A DNA stretch of 39,696 bases from Bdellovibrionales bacterium (GTDB lineage: Bacteria; Bdellovibrionota; UBA1018). Both the position numbers and the translations under genes were made by a program. Under the pieces are notes generated by a model, which was not told where the DNA came from, ran no database searches, and was given only the letters and a program-made list of their open reading frames with translations. The stretch lies in contig CANCQK010000023.1 of NCBI GenBank assembly GCA_947380295.1, positions 1 through 39,696 on the forward strand, in the 5' to 3' direction. Position 1 is the stretch's first letter. The number at the start of each line of letters is the position of its first letter. Below are positions 24,518-34,172 of this stretch, one piece after another.

Positions 24518-26073
24518 GGCATCTCAAAGGGTCGAATCCCTTGCACTCCCACTTCAATCACTTGAGTTGCAACAGTCTGAATGAACTGCTGATCGTGAGA
24601 CGAGAACAACACCGTGCCTGCAAATTTAATCAATCCATTGTTAACCGACTGGATCGACTCTAGGTCGAGGTGGTTCGTGGGTCCGTCTAAAATCAGAACA
24701 TTGGACTCACTGAGCATCATTCGAGCCAACATACACCTGACCCTCTCGCCACCGGAGAGGACCTTCGTTTTCTTGGTGGCATCATCACCCGAAAAAAGCA
24801 TTCGCCCCAGGAACCCTCGAACAAAGTTCTCGTTTTGATCCGAGGAAAACTGCCTTAGCCAATCAATGAGCGAATCATCGGAGTGTTCGAAGTATCGGGA
24901 GTTATCCTTAGGAAAGAAAGACCGTGAGGTAGTAATTCCCCAATGAATTGTGCCCGCATCGGGCGCCATTTCGCCAGCAAGGATCTCGAAAAGGGTACTG
25001 ACCGCGAGATCGGTGTCCCCAATAAAAACTGCCTTATCCCCTTTTTTCAGCGAGAAACTCACACGATCGAGCACTAACGTTCCATTGATCGTTTTAGAAA
25101 GATTCTCAACGCGGAGTAACTGATCCCCCGCCTCACGAGCTGCCTTGAACGAAACGAAGGGGTACTTCCGAGTCGACGGCTTAATATCCTCGATGGATAG
25201 TTTTTCAAGCTGGCGCTTTCTCGATGTCGCTTGGCGGGACTTCGAAGCATTTGCGCTGAACCGAGCGATAAAGGCCTTCAGCTCCTCGGCTTTATCCTGA
25301 GCTTTTTTATTTTTTTCCTGCATCTGTCTCAGTGCGAGCTGACTCGACTCATACCAGAAATCGAAATTACCCTTGTAGAGTTGGATTTTTCCAAAATCGA
25401 TATCTGCCATATGGGTACAGACTTGATTCAAAAAGTGACGATCGTGAGAAACTACAATCACGGTCTTGGGATACTCTGCCAAAAACTCTTCAAGCCAGCG
25501 AATGGCAGGAACATCCAAGTGATTGGTAGGTTCATCTAAAAGTAAAATATCGGGATTTCCAAAGAGCGCCTGGGCGAGAAGCACTTTCACCTTATCCGTG
25601 TCGCGCAGTTCTCGCATTTTCTTCGAGTGGAGTTCAGTTCCAATTCCCAGTCCACCGAGCAGGGTGGCTGCATCACTCTCTGCCTCCCAGCCTCCTAATT
25701 CACTAAAAAGCCCTTCGAGTTCTCCAACTCGTATGCCATCCTCGTCTGAAAAGTCTGGCTTTGCATAGAGTTCATTCTTCGCAATCATGACCTCGTTCAG
25801 CTTAGGCTGCCCCAAAATGACGGTCTGAAGGACTTCGTTCTCTTCGAAAGCAAAGTGATCCTGACGCAGAAAGGAAACTCGCTGGCCCGGAGTGATCGTT
25901 ACTGTGCCCGAATAGGAGGAGTTCTCGCCTGAAAGAATCTTCAAAAAGGTGGACTTCCCTGCGCCGTTAGCTCCGATGAGTCCATAGCAGTTGCCTGGTA
26001 CAAACTTGATACTAACGTCCGAGAAAAGCTTGTGACTGCCATAACTGAGAGAGACACCTGAAGTACTAATCAT
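24475..26073 (-). CDS. ABC-F ribosome-associated ATPase (YbiT-like) with one degenerate site
   Basis: 532 residues, two ABC domains and no membrane domain. ABC-F proteins bind the ribosomal E-site and ease stalling. Domain 1 has Walker A GANGAGKST (34-42), Walker B with D180 and E181, but a weak signature RELRDTDKV (154-162). A linker (about 240-300) forms the PtIM-like region. Domain 2 keeps LSGGE (439-443), but its Walker A reads GDTDLAVST (352-360; K358 replaced by V) and its Walker B reads LDGPTNHLD, with the catalytic Glu replaced by G464. TAGG precedes the ATG. Confidence 0.9.
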   Translation of the reverse strand: MISTSGVSLSYGSHKLFSDVSIKFVPGNCYGLIGANGAGKSTFLKILSGENSSYSGTVTITPGQRVSFLRQDHFAFEENEVLQTVILGQPKLNEVMIAKNELYAKPDFSDEDGIRVGELEGLFSELGGWEAESDAATLLGGLGIGTELHSKKMRELRDTDKVKVLLAQALFGNPDILLLDEPTNHLDVPAIRWLEEFLAEYPKTVIVVSHDRHFLNQVCTHMADIDFGKIQLYKGNFDFWYESSQLALRQMQEKNKKAQDKAEELKAFIARFSANASKSRQATSRKRQLEKLSIEDIKPSTRKYPFVSFKAAREAGDQLLRVENLSKTINGTLVLDRVSFSLKKGDKAVFIGDTDLAVSTLFEILAGEMAPDAGTIHWGITTSRSFFPKDNSRYFEHSDDSLIDWLRQFSSDQNENFVRGFLGRMLFSGDDATKKTKVLSGGERVRCMLARMMLSESNVLILDGPTNHLDLESIQSVNNGLIKFAGTVLFSSHDQQFIQTVATQVIEVGVQGIRPFEMPYEEYLGSKLSARA

Positions 26074-26126
26074 TTTTTTCCTATTCGCAACGAGTGTTAC
26101 TTTTTACTCAATCCAAGGCACTTCGT

Positions 26127-26157
26127 TTCATCATTAAAGTCTTTGATGAAGCTTTTT
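26127..26157 (+). terminator. Possible hairpin-plus-T terminator
   Basis: TTCATCA (26127-26133) pairs with TGATGAA (26144-26150) and is followed by GCTTTTT on the plus strand. No plus-strand gene ends nearby (the kinase gene ends at 24517), so its role is unclear. It could instead be in the 5' leader of the ABC-F gene on the other strand. Confidence 0.25.
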
Positions 26158-26303
26158 CCGGCGAGCTAAGCCGATCCTCGGATAAGTTTCCACACTATAG
26201 CAATTGAACTCGAAAAAGTCCATTTGGGACTCGGTTTCATTCATCTATTCATGGGCCGAGGAGACCCTTATCAATAAAATCAGTAGACGATCGCTCTTTC
26301 AGT

Positions 26304-28790
26304 TCATTCATGCCCGTTTTCACCTGGATTTTCAGGCCAAGCATGGCGAGGATATCGACGACTCAGGGCTGGTCGGAGCTTGGGATAATGATTTTTCCAA
26401 AACCCCTCAAGATCGCTAGTGACTTGGACGGGCCTTTGATTGGGGGCCAAAAGGTGAATCAACAAGGGGAGTCGACCCTTGAGAAGAACGGGGCCCTTTT
26501 TCATCCCAAAAAAGTCCTGGAGGCGTGATTGCACCCAGGGAGATTGGGATAACGGATAGTAAATTTTTGCTTTTCTCCCGGAGGGCAGAGTGAGTTGAGT
26601 CGGGAGAACCTCTCGCAGACGATGAACGTCGTCTCCGACGAGAGCCTGAAGAACCTCAGAGGGCCAGTCCAAGTCTCTCAACTCTGCAAGGGACGATTTC
26701 TCACCCAGGAGGGGTGAGAGATGGGTCCAAAGGTCCCTGGGCTCGCGTTTTTCATGATCCATGTAGAGTTTAGCGCGAGCAAAAGCAGACTCAATCTCTC
26801 TGGCGTCTGGAGATTCCGTCAGCGGCGTCAGGACTGAGATCCAATCCGCAATTGTTGCACTTTCGGGATCGATCCCAAGCCCCTTTTTCATGAGTACTCG
26901 GGTCACTTCGTTTGAGTCGCCTGACTTTGAGGCGGACTCGGAGAGAACCAGTTCTCCATACTTGAGGCGTGATAATTTGATCACCTTTTTCCGCTGAACA
27001 TCCCAAGTGCATTCGTCACTTTCCTCAATCCCAATCGGCTTAACATCCAGAAGCCAATCCTCTGCCATAGGTATCCAAGAGCGAACGCGAAGGTTGGACT
27101 TTCTTTGGTCATGATTTTGCTGCTCTTGTAAGTCTAAGAGGATAAAAAACTCTTCCCCTGCCATCGAGGGAGTCTCTTCTAGAATGGCTGATCCCCCGGA
27201 TGAGAGCACAAGTTCGATCTCATGAGCTTTTCCGCGAGCAACCCCTGGTCCCAATTTTCTTTTCTGGGCGACTCGATCCGAAAATCCAGCCAGAACCGAA
27301 CGAGTCAGAAGCTCACTTGCACCCTGAGGCAAAGAATTCTTCACTGCACCCGGTCCGGTTGATCCCTGAAGGGATTGAATCAAAACTCTTTGAGCTTTCC
27401 GCAGGGACTCATCCTGAGTGTAACTTCCCAGCCTCTCAAGAGCATGACCCGACTCAACCCGTCCCTCCAGCAAGCCAGCACCAAACCAACTGGCAGGCTC
27501 AAGAACATTCATCGCCTGGGCCTCCAAGAGCATTCTTGAAATTCGAGGGTGAGCGGCGATCCGGGACATCGAGCGCCCAGTTTCTGTCAGATCGCCGGAC
27601 TTTTCAGTTGCACCCAGTCGATAGAGGAGATCTTCGGCGGCACGAAGTGCGGTGCTCGGTGGGGTTTCAAACCAGGGAAACTCTGACACCGTAACTCCCA
27701 TCGCTTTCAGATCGAGGAAAATCTGAGAAAGATCAGTGCGCATAATTTCTGGTTTTTCAAATCCCGCTCGAGTCTCAAAATCTCCTTGAGTAAAAAGCCG
27801 GTAACAGGCCCCCGGACCAGTTCGCCCTGCCCGTCCCGCGCGTTGAATCGCGGAGGCTCGGCTGATGGGCCGGGTTTTCAGCGAGGGGATTCCAGACCAC
27901 CAGGAGTAGCTTGCCATTCGATGAAGGCCACTATCGATCACAGCTGTCACTCCTGGAAGGGTGAGCGACGTCTCAGCGATATTGGTCGAGAGGATGATCT
28001 TGCGACCTCCACCTGACGCTAGAGCCTGATCTTGCTCATCGCGCGCCAGTTCGCCATGAAGGATGTAGACCTTCGCCTGACGCAGATCAGCCAAAGCTTG
28101 CTCACAGCGTCTAATTTCAGCCATGCCCGGGAGAAAAACCAGAAGATCTCCAGCGGTGTGCTGAAGAGCCTTGAGCGCGACCTCGCGGACCGTTTGATCG
28201 AGCTGCTTTGCCTGGGGCCCTGGAAGATAATGGAGCGTCACTGGATGAAGTTGGGTTTTTAACCTGAGAATAGGGGCATTCCCCAGGTACTTTGATAAAG
28301 GTTCAGACTCAAGGGTGGCTGACATGAGAACGATCCTGAGATCCGGGCGATGGCTGCTTTGTAGCCACCGAAGGTACCCCAAAGCGACGTCACTATGAAT
28401 GTGCCTTTCATGAAATTCATCTAAAATGACCGCAGCAACCCGGTCCAACCTCGGGTTCTTAGTCAGCAGGCGCATGAACATCCCTTCGGTAATAAACCGC
28501 AGGCGGGTTTTTGGGCCGCAGACTGTTTCAAAGCGAAATTGGTAGCCCACCTCGGCCCCCACTGAAGAATTCATCTCAGTTGCAATTCGCTGCGCGCTGT
28601 ATTTAGCGGCGAGGCGGCGAGGCTCAAGAACCCAAATTTCTTGACCAGGGGAGCGAAATGCCGATCGAAGGAGCGCGGGGGGCACCCGAGTCGTCTTGCC
28701 AGATCCAGGCGATGCCTCGAGAATGAGATTAGGGTGCTTCTCAAGAGAGATGAGAATCTCAGGAACCAGTAAATCGATCGGTAAATTCAT
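26304..28790 (-). CDS. hrpB: ATP-dependent helicase HrpB
   Basis: 828 residues, typical of the DEAH/RHA family HrpB. Motif I is ASPGSGKTT (27-34), followed by EPRRLAA, DEFH (125-128), SATLE (near 155), the second helicase domain with STNIAETSLTLPGV and QRAGRAGRTGPG, and the family-specific C-terminal part ending RRYPRHAWPENPGENGHE. The biochemical role in bacteria is poorly defined; it is probably an RNA/DNA remodelling ATPase in the cytoplasm. No clear ribosome-binding site is seen before the ATG. Confidence 0.95.
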   Translation of the reverse strand: MNLPIDLLVPEILISLEKHPNLILEASPGSGKTTRVPPALLRSAFRSPGQEIWVLEPRRLAAKYSAQRIATEMNSSVGAEVGYQFRFETVCGPKTRLRFITEGMFMRLLTKNPRLDRVAAVILDEFHERHIHSDVALGYLRWLQSSHRPDLRIVLMSATLESEPLSKYLGNAPILRLKTQLHPVTLHYLPGPQAKQLDQTVREVALKALQHTAGDLLVFLPGMAEIRRCEQALADLRQAKVYILHGELARDEQDQALASGGGRKIILSTNIAETSLTLPGVTAVIDSGLHRMASYSWWSGIPSLKTRPISRASAIQRAGRAGRTGPGACYRLFTQGDFETRAGFEKPEIMRTDLSQIFLDLKAMGVTVSEFPWFETPPSTALRAAEDLLYRLGATEKSGDLTETGRSMSRIAAHPRISRMLLEAQAMNVLEPASWFGAGLLEGRVESGHALERLGSYTQDESLRKAQRVLIQSLQGSTGPGAVKNSLPQGASELLTRSVLAGFSDRVAQKRKLGPGVARGKAHEIELVLSSGGSAILEETPSMAGEEFFILLDLQEQQNHDQRKSNLRVRSWIPMAEDWLLDVKPIGIEESDECTWDVQRKKVIKLSRLKYGELVLSESASKSGDSNEVTRVLMKKGLGIDPESATIADWISVLTPLTESPDAREIESAFARAKLYMDHEKREPRDLWTHLSPLLGEKSSLAELRDLDWPSEVLQALVGDDVHRLREVLPTQLTLPSGRKAKIYYPLSQSPWVQSRLQDFFGMKKGPVLLKGRLPLLIHLLAPNQRPVQVTSDLEGFWKNHYPKLRPALSRRYPRHAWPENPGENGHE

Positions 28791-28959
28791 CCAGCAATCT
28801 TAAGCGAATTCAGACAGAAAGGCCAATGGGACATGAGTTGGGCTCTAGCGAGTCCAAGATCGAATATTTGCAAGATTCACTGGGTTCAGCTAATGAAGAA
28901 AAAGTCATGCGGAACTATTCTCAACAGTATCTAAAAGTAAAAGTGAGGGGACGTTTTTG

Positions 28960-29985
28960 ATGGACCGGAGAAAGTTGTTTTTTTGGAGCTTTATTTGCGT
29001 TTTTCTTTATTTCTCACTGAGCTCAAATTCCCATGCAGAAAATGAGACTCAAGTCCTATTTGCGATCGATTTGATTCGACATGGAGATCGAACTCCTATT
29101 CGTGAGATTCCATCGAGTCCTTACTCATGGCCTGAGGGCCTCGGGAATTTAACTCAAGCAGGTCGAGACCAACAGCGCGAACTCGGAAAACGGGTGCGGG
29201 CCGAATACGTTACAGAATATGAAATTCTGCCTCCAAAATATGACTCAAACCTGCTCAAGGTGCGATCCACTCAGTATCAGCGGACGATCCTCAGCGCAAA
29301 AGCCTTTCTCGAAGGACTGTACTCAGAACCTGAGTCAGTCTCAATTCCCATTGAAACCATCCAAAAGACTCAGGATCCTCTTCTGCCGCCTTATAGCCTC
29401 CATAGCCTTGCTGACCTACAAAACCTCTTAGAAAACACGGGCGACCGAGCAAGACATCTCAGCGAAGCTTTAAAGTCAAAAATCAATCCATGGAGAACCT
29501 CAACGGGGTTATCGCTCACTTCAGCCGATGACTTGCTTTTACTCGGAGACAACTTGTTCATCCGAGGCATTTACCACGTTCCCTTTCCCAAGGACCTAGA
29601 CCCCGCTGATATCGACACACTTCAAGAGATCTCCCACGTTGCAATTATTGAAAACTGCAGTTCCCGGGACGCATTTGTAAAAATGGGACGAAATTTTCTC
29701 CAGACTGTCCTTCAATCTGCCGAGAACGTGACTCACCTCAAGACTCAGCAAAGAGTGCAGCTCTATTTTGCCCATGATGCCACTATTCTTGGTGTTACAT
29801 CCGCCCTAGGAGTGCGACAGATGGCACTCCCCCCCTACGCATCCCGGCTCAATTTTATGGTACTTAAGTCGACGGAGGGTACAAGAATTCTGACTTCTTT
29901 TAACGGGGTCACCACCCATCCTCCGGCCTGCCAAACCGCATCATGCACACTCAAAGAATTTAAAATGATCACCTCTCACCCATAA
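28960..29985 (+). CDS. Secreted histidine acid phosphatase
   Basis: 341 residues from ATG 28960, with GAGGGG about 10 bp upstream (a TTG three bases earlier is less likely). A signal peptide (KLFFWSFICVFLYFSLSSNSHA) leads to the catalytic RHGDRTP (about 40-46) and the later HD motif in YFAHDATIL. The family removes phosphate from small organic phosphates or phytate through a phosphohistidine. It acts in the periplasm or outside the cell, perhaps for nutrient gain from other cells (inference). It opens the envelope-protein region. Confidence 0.88.
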   Translation: MDRRKLFFWSFICVFLYFSLSSNSHAENETQVLFAIDLIRHGDRTPIREIPSSPYSWPEGLGNLTQAGRDQQRELGKRVRAEYVTEYEILPPKYDSNLLKVRSTQYQRTILSAKAFLEGLYSEPESVSIPIETIQKTQDPLLPPYSLHSLADLQNLLENTGDRARHLSEALKSKINPWRTSTGLSLTSADDLLLLGDNLFIRGIYHVPFPKDLDPADIDTLQEISHVAIIENCSSRDAFVKMGRNFLQTVLQSAENVTHLKTQQRVQLYFAHDATILGVTSALGVRQMALPPYASRLNFMVLKSTEGTRILTSFNGVTTHPPACQTASCTLKEFKMITSHP

Positions 29986-30080
29986 GGCATCGGCTCCTCA
30001 AAAAACACCTAACTCCCGACCGGAAAAGAACCGAAAAAGTAAGGAGTAAGACAGAAGACTATGGGAGACCTACTAACGCA

Positions 30081-32024
30081 ATGCAGCAACTGCTTAAAAA
30101 TGAAAAAGATAGGATTGTGATTTTTCGGGTCAGCCTAGTTTTAAGCCTAGGAAGTTTATTATGCAGCTGCATTGCATCGAGTTCCACAGATGCAACGCTC
30201 GGGCTTCAACTCGTCGCCAGCTCAGGGCAGACTCTCACCTGCGAACAAAACGCCACTTGCCCGTCCTTATCGGTTCAGCTTTTAGGCTCCGACAATTTTA
30301 GCGCCCTGCCCGTCTCAGACCAGACTGTTACCTTTACACATTGTAGCTCCAGCAACCCAACCCCTTTTACGATTGTCACACCCTCGGTGAAAACCGATGC
30401 AACAGGAACAGCTACTACTCAGGTGATTTCAGCCAATTCGGCTAGTGCCTCGGATTGCATCCAAGCTTCTGTCAGCGGGACTAGCTTGGTATTCAACTTT
30501 CTACTGAGTGTTTCTGAAGGCACAACCTTTTCCCCGCCTCCTGCTTCGCCTTCACCTGCCCCAAGCAATCTGGCATTTTCCAACATTTCTTCTGGCAGCG
30601 TCACCCTAACCTGGTCACCTCTTCCACAAGGCGATTTAACATACATATTATGGCGAGGTACGACCTCGGGAAGTGAGGCTTTCGCCCAAGTCTCGGGTAT
30701 TGCGGGAACAACCTACACCGACAATACAGTCACCAACGGAACTACCTACTATTACCAGGTCCAGGCGATGAACAAAATAGGCTCAACTACTGCACTCTCG
30801 AGCGAAGTCAGTGTCACTCCTTCTACCGGAGGCTGCAATTTTGGTGGCTCCCCGTTCGGAGGTGGGACTGGCTCCGCTGGAGATCCCTACCTCATTTGCT
30901 CGACTGCCCAACTCGCTCGAGTCAGCAGCTATAAGTCCCCATCTACCTATTTCAAACTCGTAAGGAGTTTGGACCTATCATCCTTCACAAGCACTCACCC
31001 AATCGGGGATTATAATTTAGTATTTACAGGCACTTTCGATGGACAAAATAATATCTTATCGAATTGGAGTTACTCTTCTAGCTCGAATACAAATCCAGTG
31101 GGACTCTTCCCAACAGTCGGAATTTCTGGTGGAACGGATTTTGGAACCATTAAAAATTTAATTCTTTCAAACTTTCAAATTTCAGTTTCAGTCACTAACT
31201 CCAATAGCATTGGAACTTTGATTGGGATCATGCCGAACCCAAATGGTCCAGGCACAACCAGTACTAATCAGGTGATCCACTGCTCTGCAATCGGATCTTC
31301 TGTCTCTGCATCAAATGGAACAAATGTAGGCGGACTCATCGGTCAGGCTGGTTGGAATTCCAATATTAATTACTCTAGTTTCAGCGGAACCGTAACCGGT
31401 GGCACCAAGGTCGGTGGTTTACTAGGCAGAACCAGCGTAACAACCTTGAGTAACTCCTATTCAACTGGTTCGGTAAATGTAGCCACCACTGCGGGCACAG
31501 CTGGAGGGTTAGTGGGCGAGCATCAGAATGCTTCGAGTATATCTAAATCCTACTCAACCGCTTCAGTCAACGCAACCGTCGCAAACGCAACCAGAATCGG
31601 CGGATTGGTCGGCTATCTTGGGTCGGCAACCGTTGCTAATAGCTATGCATCAGGGGACGTCACGACTCAAAGTTCAAGCAGATCGATTGGAGGATTAATT
31701 GGTGAATCCTATGACACCGGGAATAATACTAGTGTTACCTATTGCTACTCTTCAGGACTAGTCAGCTCACCTTCACCCTCTTCAAACACTGTGGGCGGAT
31801 TGATTGGGAGCTACACCCGGACTTTGTCCACAAACAACTTCTTCGACTCAACTATCAACAGTTCTTTACCTAGCTACTACAACCAGTTTACCTCGTCCTC
31901 AGTTTCGACTGACACGCTCGGGAAGTTCACAACCCTTTTGAAAACTCCAGCAACCTTCACCGGTGCAGGATGGTCGACCACGATCTGGAACTTGACTGCA
32001 GGAGCTTACCCGACTCTCTATTAG
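30081..32024 (+). CDS. Lipoprotein with FN3 domain and GLUG repeats
   Basis: 647 residues. The signal segment ends in LLCSC, so C30 is the likely lipidated cysteine. A beta-rich region is followed by a fibronectin type III domain (about 160-250, with LTWSPLP and GTTYYYQVQA). A Gly-rich hinge (GGSPFGGGTGS) leads to GLUG-type repeats (VGGLIGQ, VGGLLGR, GGLVGEH, GGLVGYLG, GGLIGES, GGLIGSY), with Ser/Thr-rich spacers. GLUG proteins form beta-helical surface structures, often adhesins. The gene is tail-to-tail, 3 bp apart, with the TolC-like lipoprotein gene. Confidence 0.85.
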   Translation: MQQLLKNEKDRIVIFRVSLVLSLGSLLCSCIASSSTDATLGLQLVASSGQTLTCEQNATCPSLSVQLLGSDNFSALPVSDQTVTFTHCSSSNPTPFTIVTPSVKTDATGTATTQVISANSASASDCIQASVSGTSLVFNFLLSVSEGTTFSPPPASPSPAPSNLAFSNISSGSVTLTWSPLPQGDLTYILWRGTTSGSEAFAQVSGIAGTTYTDNTVTNGTTYYYQVQAMNKIGSTTALSSEVSVTPSTGGCNFGGSPFGGGTGSAGDPYLICSTAQLARVSSYKSPSTYFKLVRSLDLSSFTSTHPIGDYNLVFTGTFDGQNNILSNWSYSSSSNTNPVGLFPTVGISGGTDFGTIKNLILSNFQISVSVTNSNSIGTLIGIMPNPNGPGTTSTNQVIHCSAIGSSVSASNGTNVGGLIGQAGWNSNINYSSFSGTVTGGTKVGGLLGRTSVTTLSNSYSTGSVNVATTAGTAGGLVGEHQNASSISKSYSTASVNATVANATRIGGLVGYLGSATVANSYASGDVTTQSSSRSIGGLIGESYDTGNNTSVTYCYSSGLVSSPSPSSNTVGGLIGSYTRTLSTNNFFDSTINSSLPSYYNQFTSSSVSTDTLGKFTTLLKTPATFTGAGWSTTIWNLTAGAYPTLY

Positions 32025-32027
32025 CCA

Positions 32028-33770
32028 TTAGGTGCCGCCAGATTCAGAGCGAGTGGGTTCCCTACCTGAGTTTGATTTTGAGCCTGACTCAACATTGAAT
32101 GGAACTGCCCCGTCCGGCCGAGACAAAAGTTGACGATAAAGCGCCGTATAAAGAAGCCGCTGTGAACGAACAAATGCCAGGTTCCATCGCTCACGATAGT
32201 TAATCGCAGCCAGTTCTTGACTCAAAATTCCCCGAAAAGAGTTCAAGAATTGCAAAATCGTCACATCATTTCGAGTCGTCATCTCAGGAGTCGAGTCATT
32301 GTCTAAAAGCGATCGAGAGATTTCAGCCATTTCCAACTTACTCTGCTCAATAGCCTCCAACGCTTCACGAAATCCCTGTTGAGCTCCACGGGTTTGACTT
32401 TGGATTTGATCCGCTATCATGCGAAGTTTTTGCTCAAATTTGAGTTCCTCAAGCTCTAAAACATTCATTTTAGATTGAGCTGCAAGTCCTTGAGGGATCT
32501 GATTGAATCCCAGCGCCGTTAAAGGACTCCCCGTAGGATCCATCCAATTGAAGGTAATTTCCAAAGTTCTTGCCAGCAGAGCCCTTTTTAGAAAATGAAG
32601 CTGCCGACGTTCCAGAGCCACTCCATTGGCAAGCGAGAAAAGCTCATTCGCGATCACGGGCGTACCATCCACGATGTCTGGGAAATGATCATCCACCAGC
32701 ACATGACTCACTCCTTGCGGATTGAATAGTCCCAGTGCCTCGCTCAGCCCACTCCGATTGGCACTCAGCTCTCGTTTCAATTCTACCTGAGTGATATCAA
32801 GTGCCTCGCGGTAGGCTTTCAGAGAGGTCAAAGAAATCTGACTGATCCCTTTTTGGTCCCTCAACTGACTGACATGAGCGATAGTACGATCCAGCTGAGC
32901 AGTGTAATCTTCGACTACCTTGAGGCGCTCCCCACTGTGGACCCAAGCATAGGCTAAAGAATGGACTTGTGCAGCCAGATTGGCCTGCATCACAGAAAAA
33001 CCCAGTTGTGCTGCACGGGCTTGAAACCCCGAATCTAAAGCCATCATCCATCGATTTGGCAAGAGAAACGGAAACCAATCTGCCAAACTCGTTAGGAGCA
33101 CAGGTGGTGCCAGAGTAAGCAACCCGATCGCGTTGAATGCTCTAAAATGAGGCAGTAAATTCGCGCGAGCATTCCAAGCACTGTAGGTGGCCTGAAGCAT
33201 GGACTCGTACTCAACCATCGACTGAAAACTTTTGTTCATGGCCAGATCTAAAAGTTCAGATACCTGGTATTCTCGGGGCTCCTCAAGCTTAGCCTCACTC
33301 TTTGAGAATACGCCTCCCCTGACCTCAAAGAGAAGTTGTCCCTGAGGATCTTGCAACGCAAAGTAAAAATCCCGATCACTCCAACACTGGAGGACTTCCA
33401 TATCAGGTTCAGAAAATAGACAATTAGAATACTGGGACCCCTTAATTGGCGAAGCCGCCTTTTTGAGGCGGAAATTCCTCCGAAGACTGGGGATCTCCAT
33501 CTGAAATCCAGTCCTCTGATCTTTTGAGAGCAAAAAGGAGAACAACTCTCGGCCCTCTCGACTCACAAACCTAATCGACTTTGCATGTTTTCTAGTGGTT
33601 TCAGCTTGAATAGTAAAAGATTCGTGACCCTGAGTAGAACTCTCGCTCGGAAAGTGCCCGCTCAACAACTTACCCTGATAGTGTCCCACATCAAAAGAGT
33701 TACAACCCGCGAGGCCCAGGCCTACAAATAGCATCAACCCAACACTTGCCTTTTTTTGGTGGTTTATCAA
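32028..33770 (-). CDS. TolC-like outer-membrane lipoprotein with extra N-terminal domain
   Basis: 580 residues. The signal peptide ends in LAGC (lipobox, C23). Residues about 24-170 look like a beta-rich domain not usual in TolC proteins. The remainder is long amphipathic helices (LLDLAMNKSFQSMVEYESMLQATYSAWNARANLLP, then LKVVEDYTAQLDRTIAHVSQLR...), matching the OEP efflux-protein helices in about two repeats. The protein may form a periplasm-spanning channel, like lipoprotein TolC homologues. No inner-membrane partner genes are adjacent. The start is TTG, with a weak ribosome-binding site; the ATG at codon 13 is too far into the signal. Confidence 0.7.
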   Translation of the reverse strand: MINHQKKASVGLMLFVGLGLAGCNSFDVGHYQGKLLSGHFPSESSTQGHESFTIQAETTRKHAKSIRFVSREGRELFSFLLSKDQRTGFQMEIPSLRRNFRLKKAASPIKGSQYSNCLFSEPDMEVLQCWSDRDFYFALQDPQGQLLFEVRGGVFSKSEAKLEEPREYQVSELLDLAMNKSFQSMVEYESMLQATYSAWNARANLLPHFRAFNAIGLLTLAPPVLLTSLADWFPFLLPNRWMMALDSGFQARAAQLGFSVMQANLAAQVHSLAYAWVHSGERLKVVEDYTAQLDRTIAHVSQLRDQKGISQISLTSLKAYREALDITQVELKRELSANRSGLSEALGLFNPQGVSHVLVDDHFPDIVDGTPVIANELFSLANGVALERRQLHFLKRALLARTLEITFNWMDPTGSPLTALGFNQIPQGLAAQSKMNVLELEELKFEQKLRMIADQIQSQTRGAQQGFREALEAIEQSKLEMAEISRSLLDNDSTPEMTTRNDVTILQFLNSFRGILSQELAAINYRERWNLAFVRSQRLLYTALYRQLLSRPDGAVPFNVESGSKSNSGREPTRSESGGT

Positions 33771-34172
33771 TTTTCTAGCCTTGCTGTGATTTCATTCACG
33801 TAAGGATTGGCGATCAAATTAGTTTGAAATAACTCATGAGCCATGATCACTTTTTGTTGGAGTACAAATCCACGCATAGGTCGCGAGTTTTTAATTTTAT
33901 GAATCTCTGATTGAGATTTCGAGAATGAGTCACAATGCCCCCCTAGGACTCTTAAACATTGCTTTCGTAGAATTTTCTAAACTACCCCTGCACTCCATTT
34001 AAGCTGTTCGCCATTTTAATTCAATCTTATTATTTTTTGACCCTATTCAGCTACTCTGTCCCCAGCCCACCTACTTAAGAAAACGAAACACCGATTGAAT
34101 GAATACGGATGGAAACACCAGCCGCAGTCTGAAGCATTGAATTACAAATAAAAATCAGTTAGTTTCTCTTTC
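33771..34172. other. 402-bp intergenic region
   Basis: AT-rich, lying between the minus-strand TolC-like lipoprotein gene and the plus-strand colicin-DNase-like gene. It should hold two promoters. I saw no ORF, hairpin, repeat or RNA gene that I could support. No Shine-Dalgarno motif is visible directly before ATG 34173. Confidence 0.4.

Noticed and set aside
26204..26419. Plus-strand 71-codon open frame
   Set aside because: It overlaps the 3' end of hrpB, has no ribosome-binding site and no domain; most likely a chance frame.
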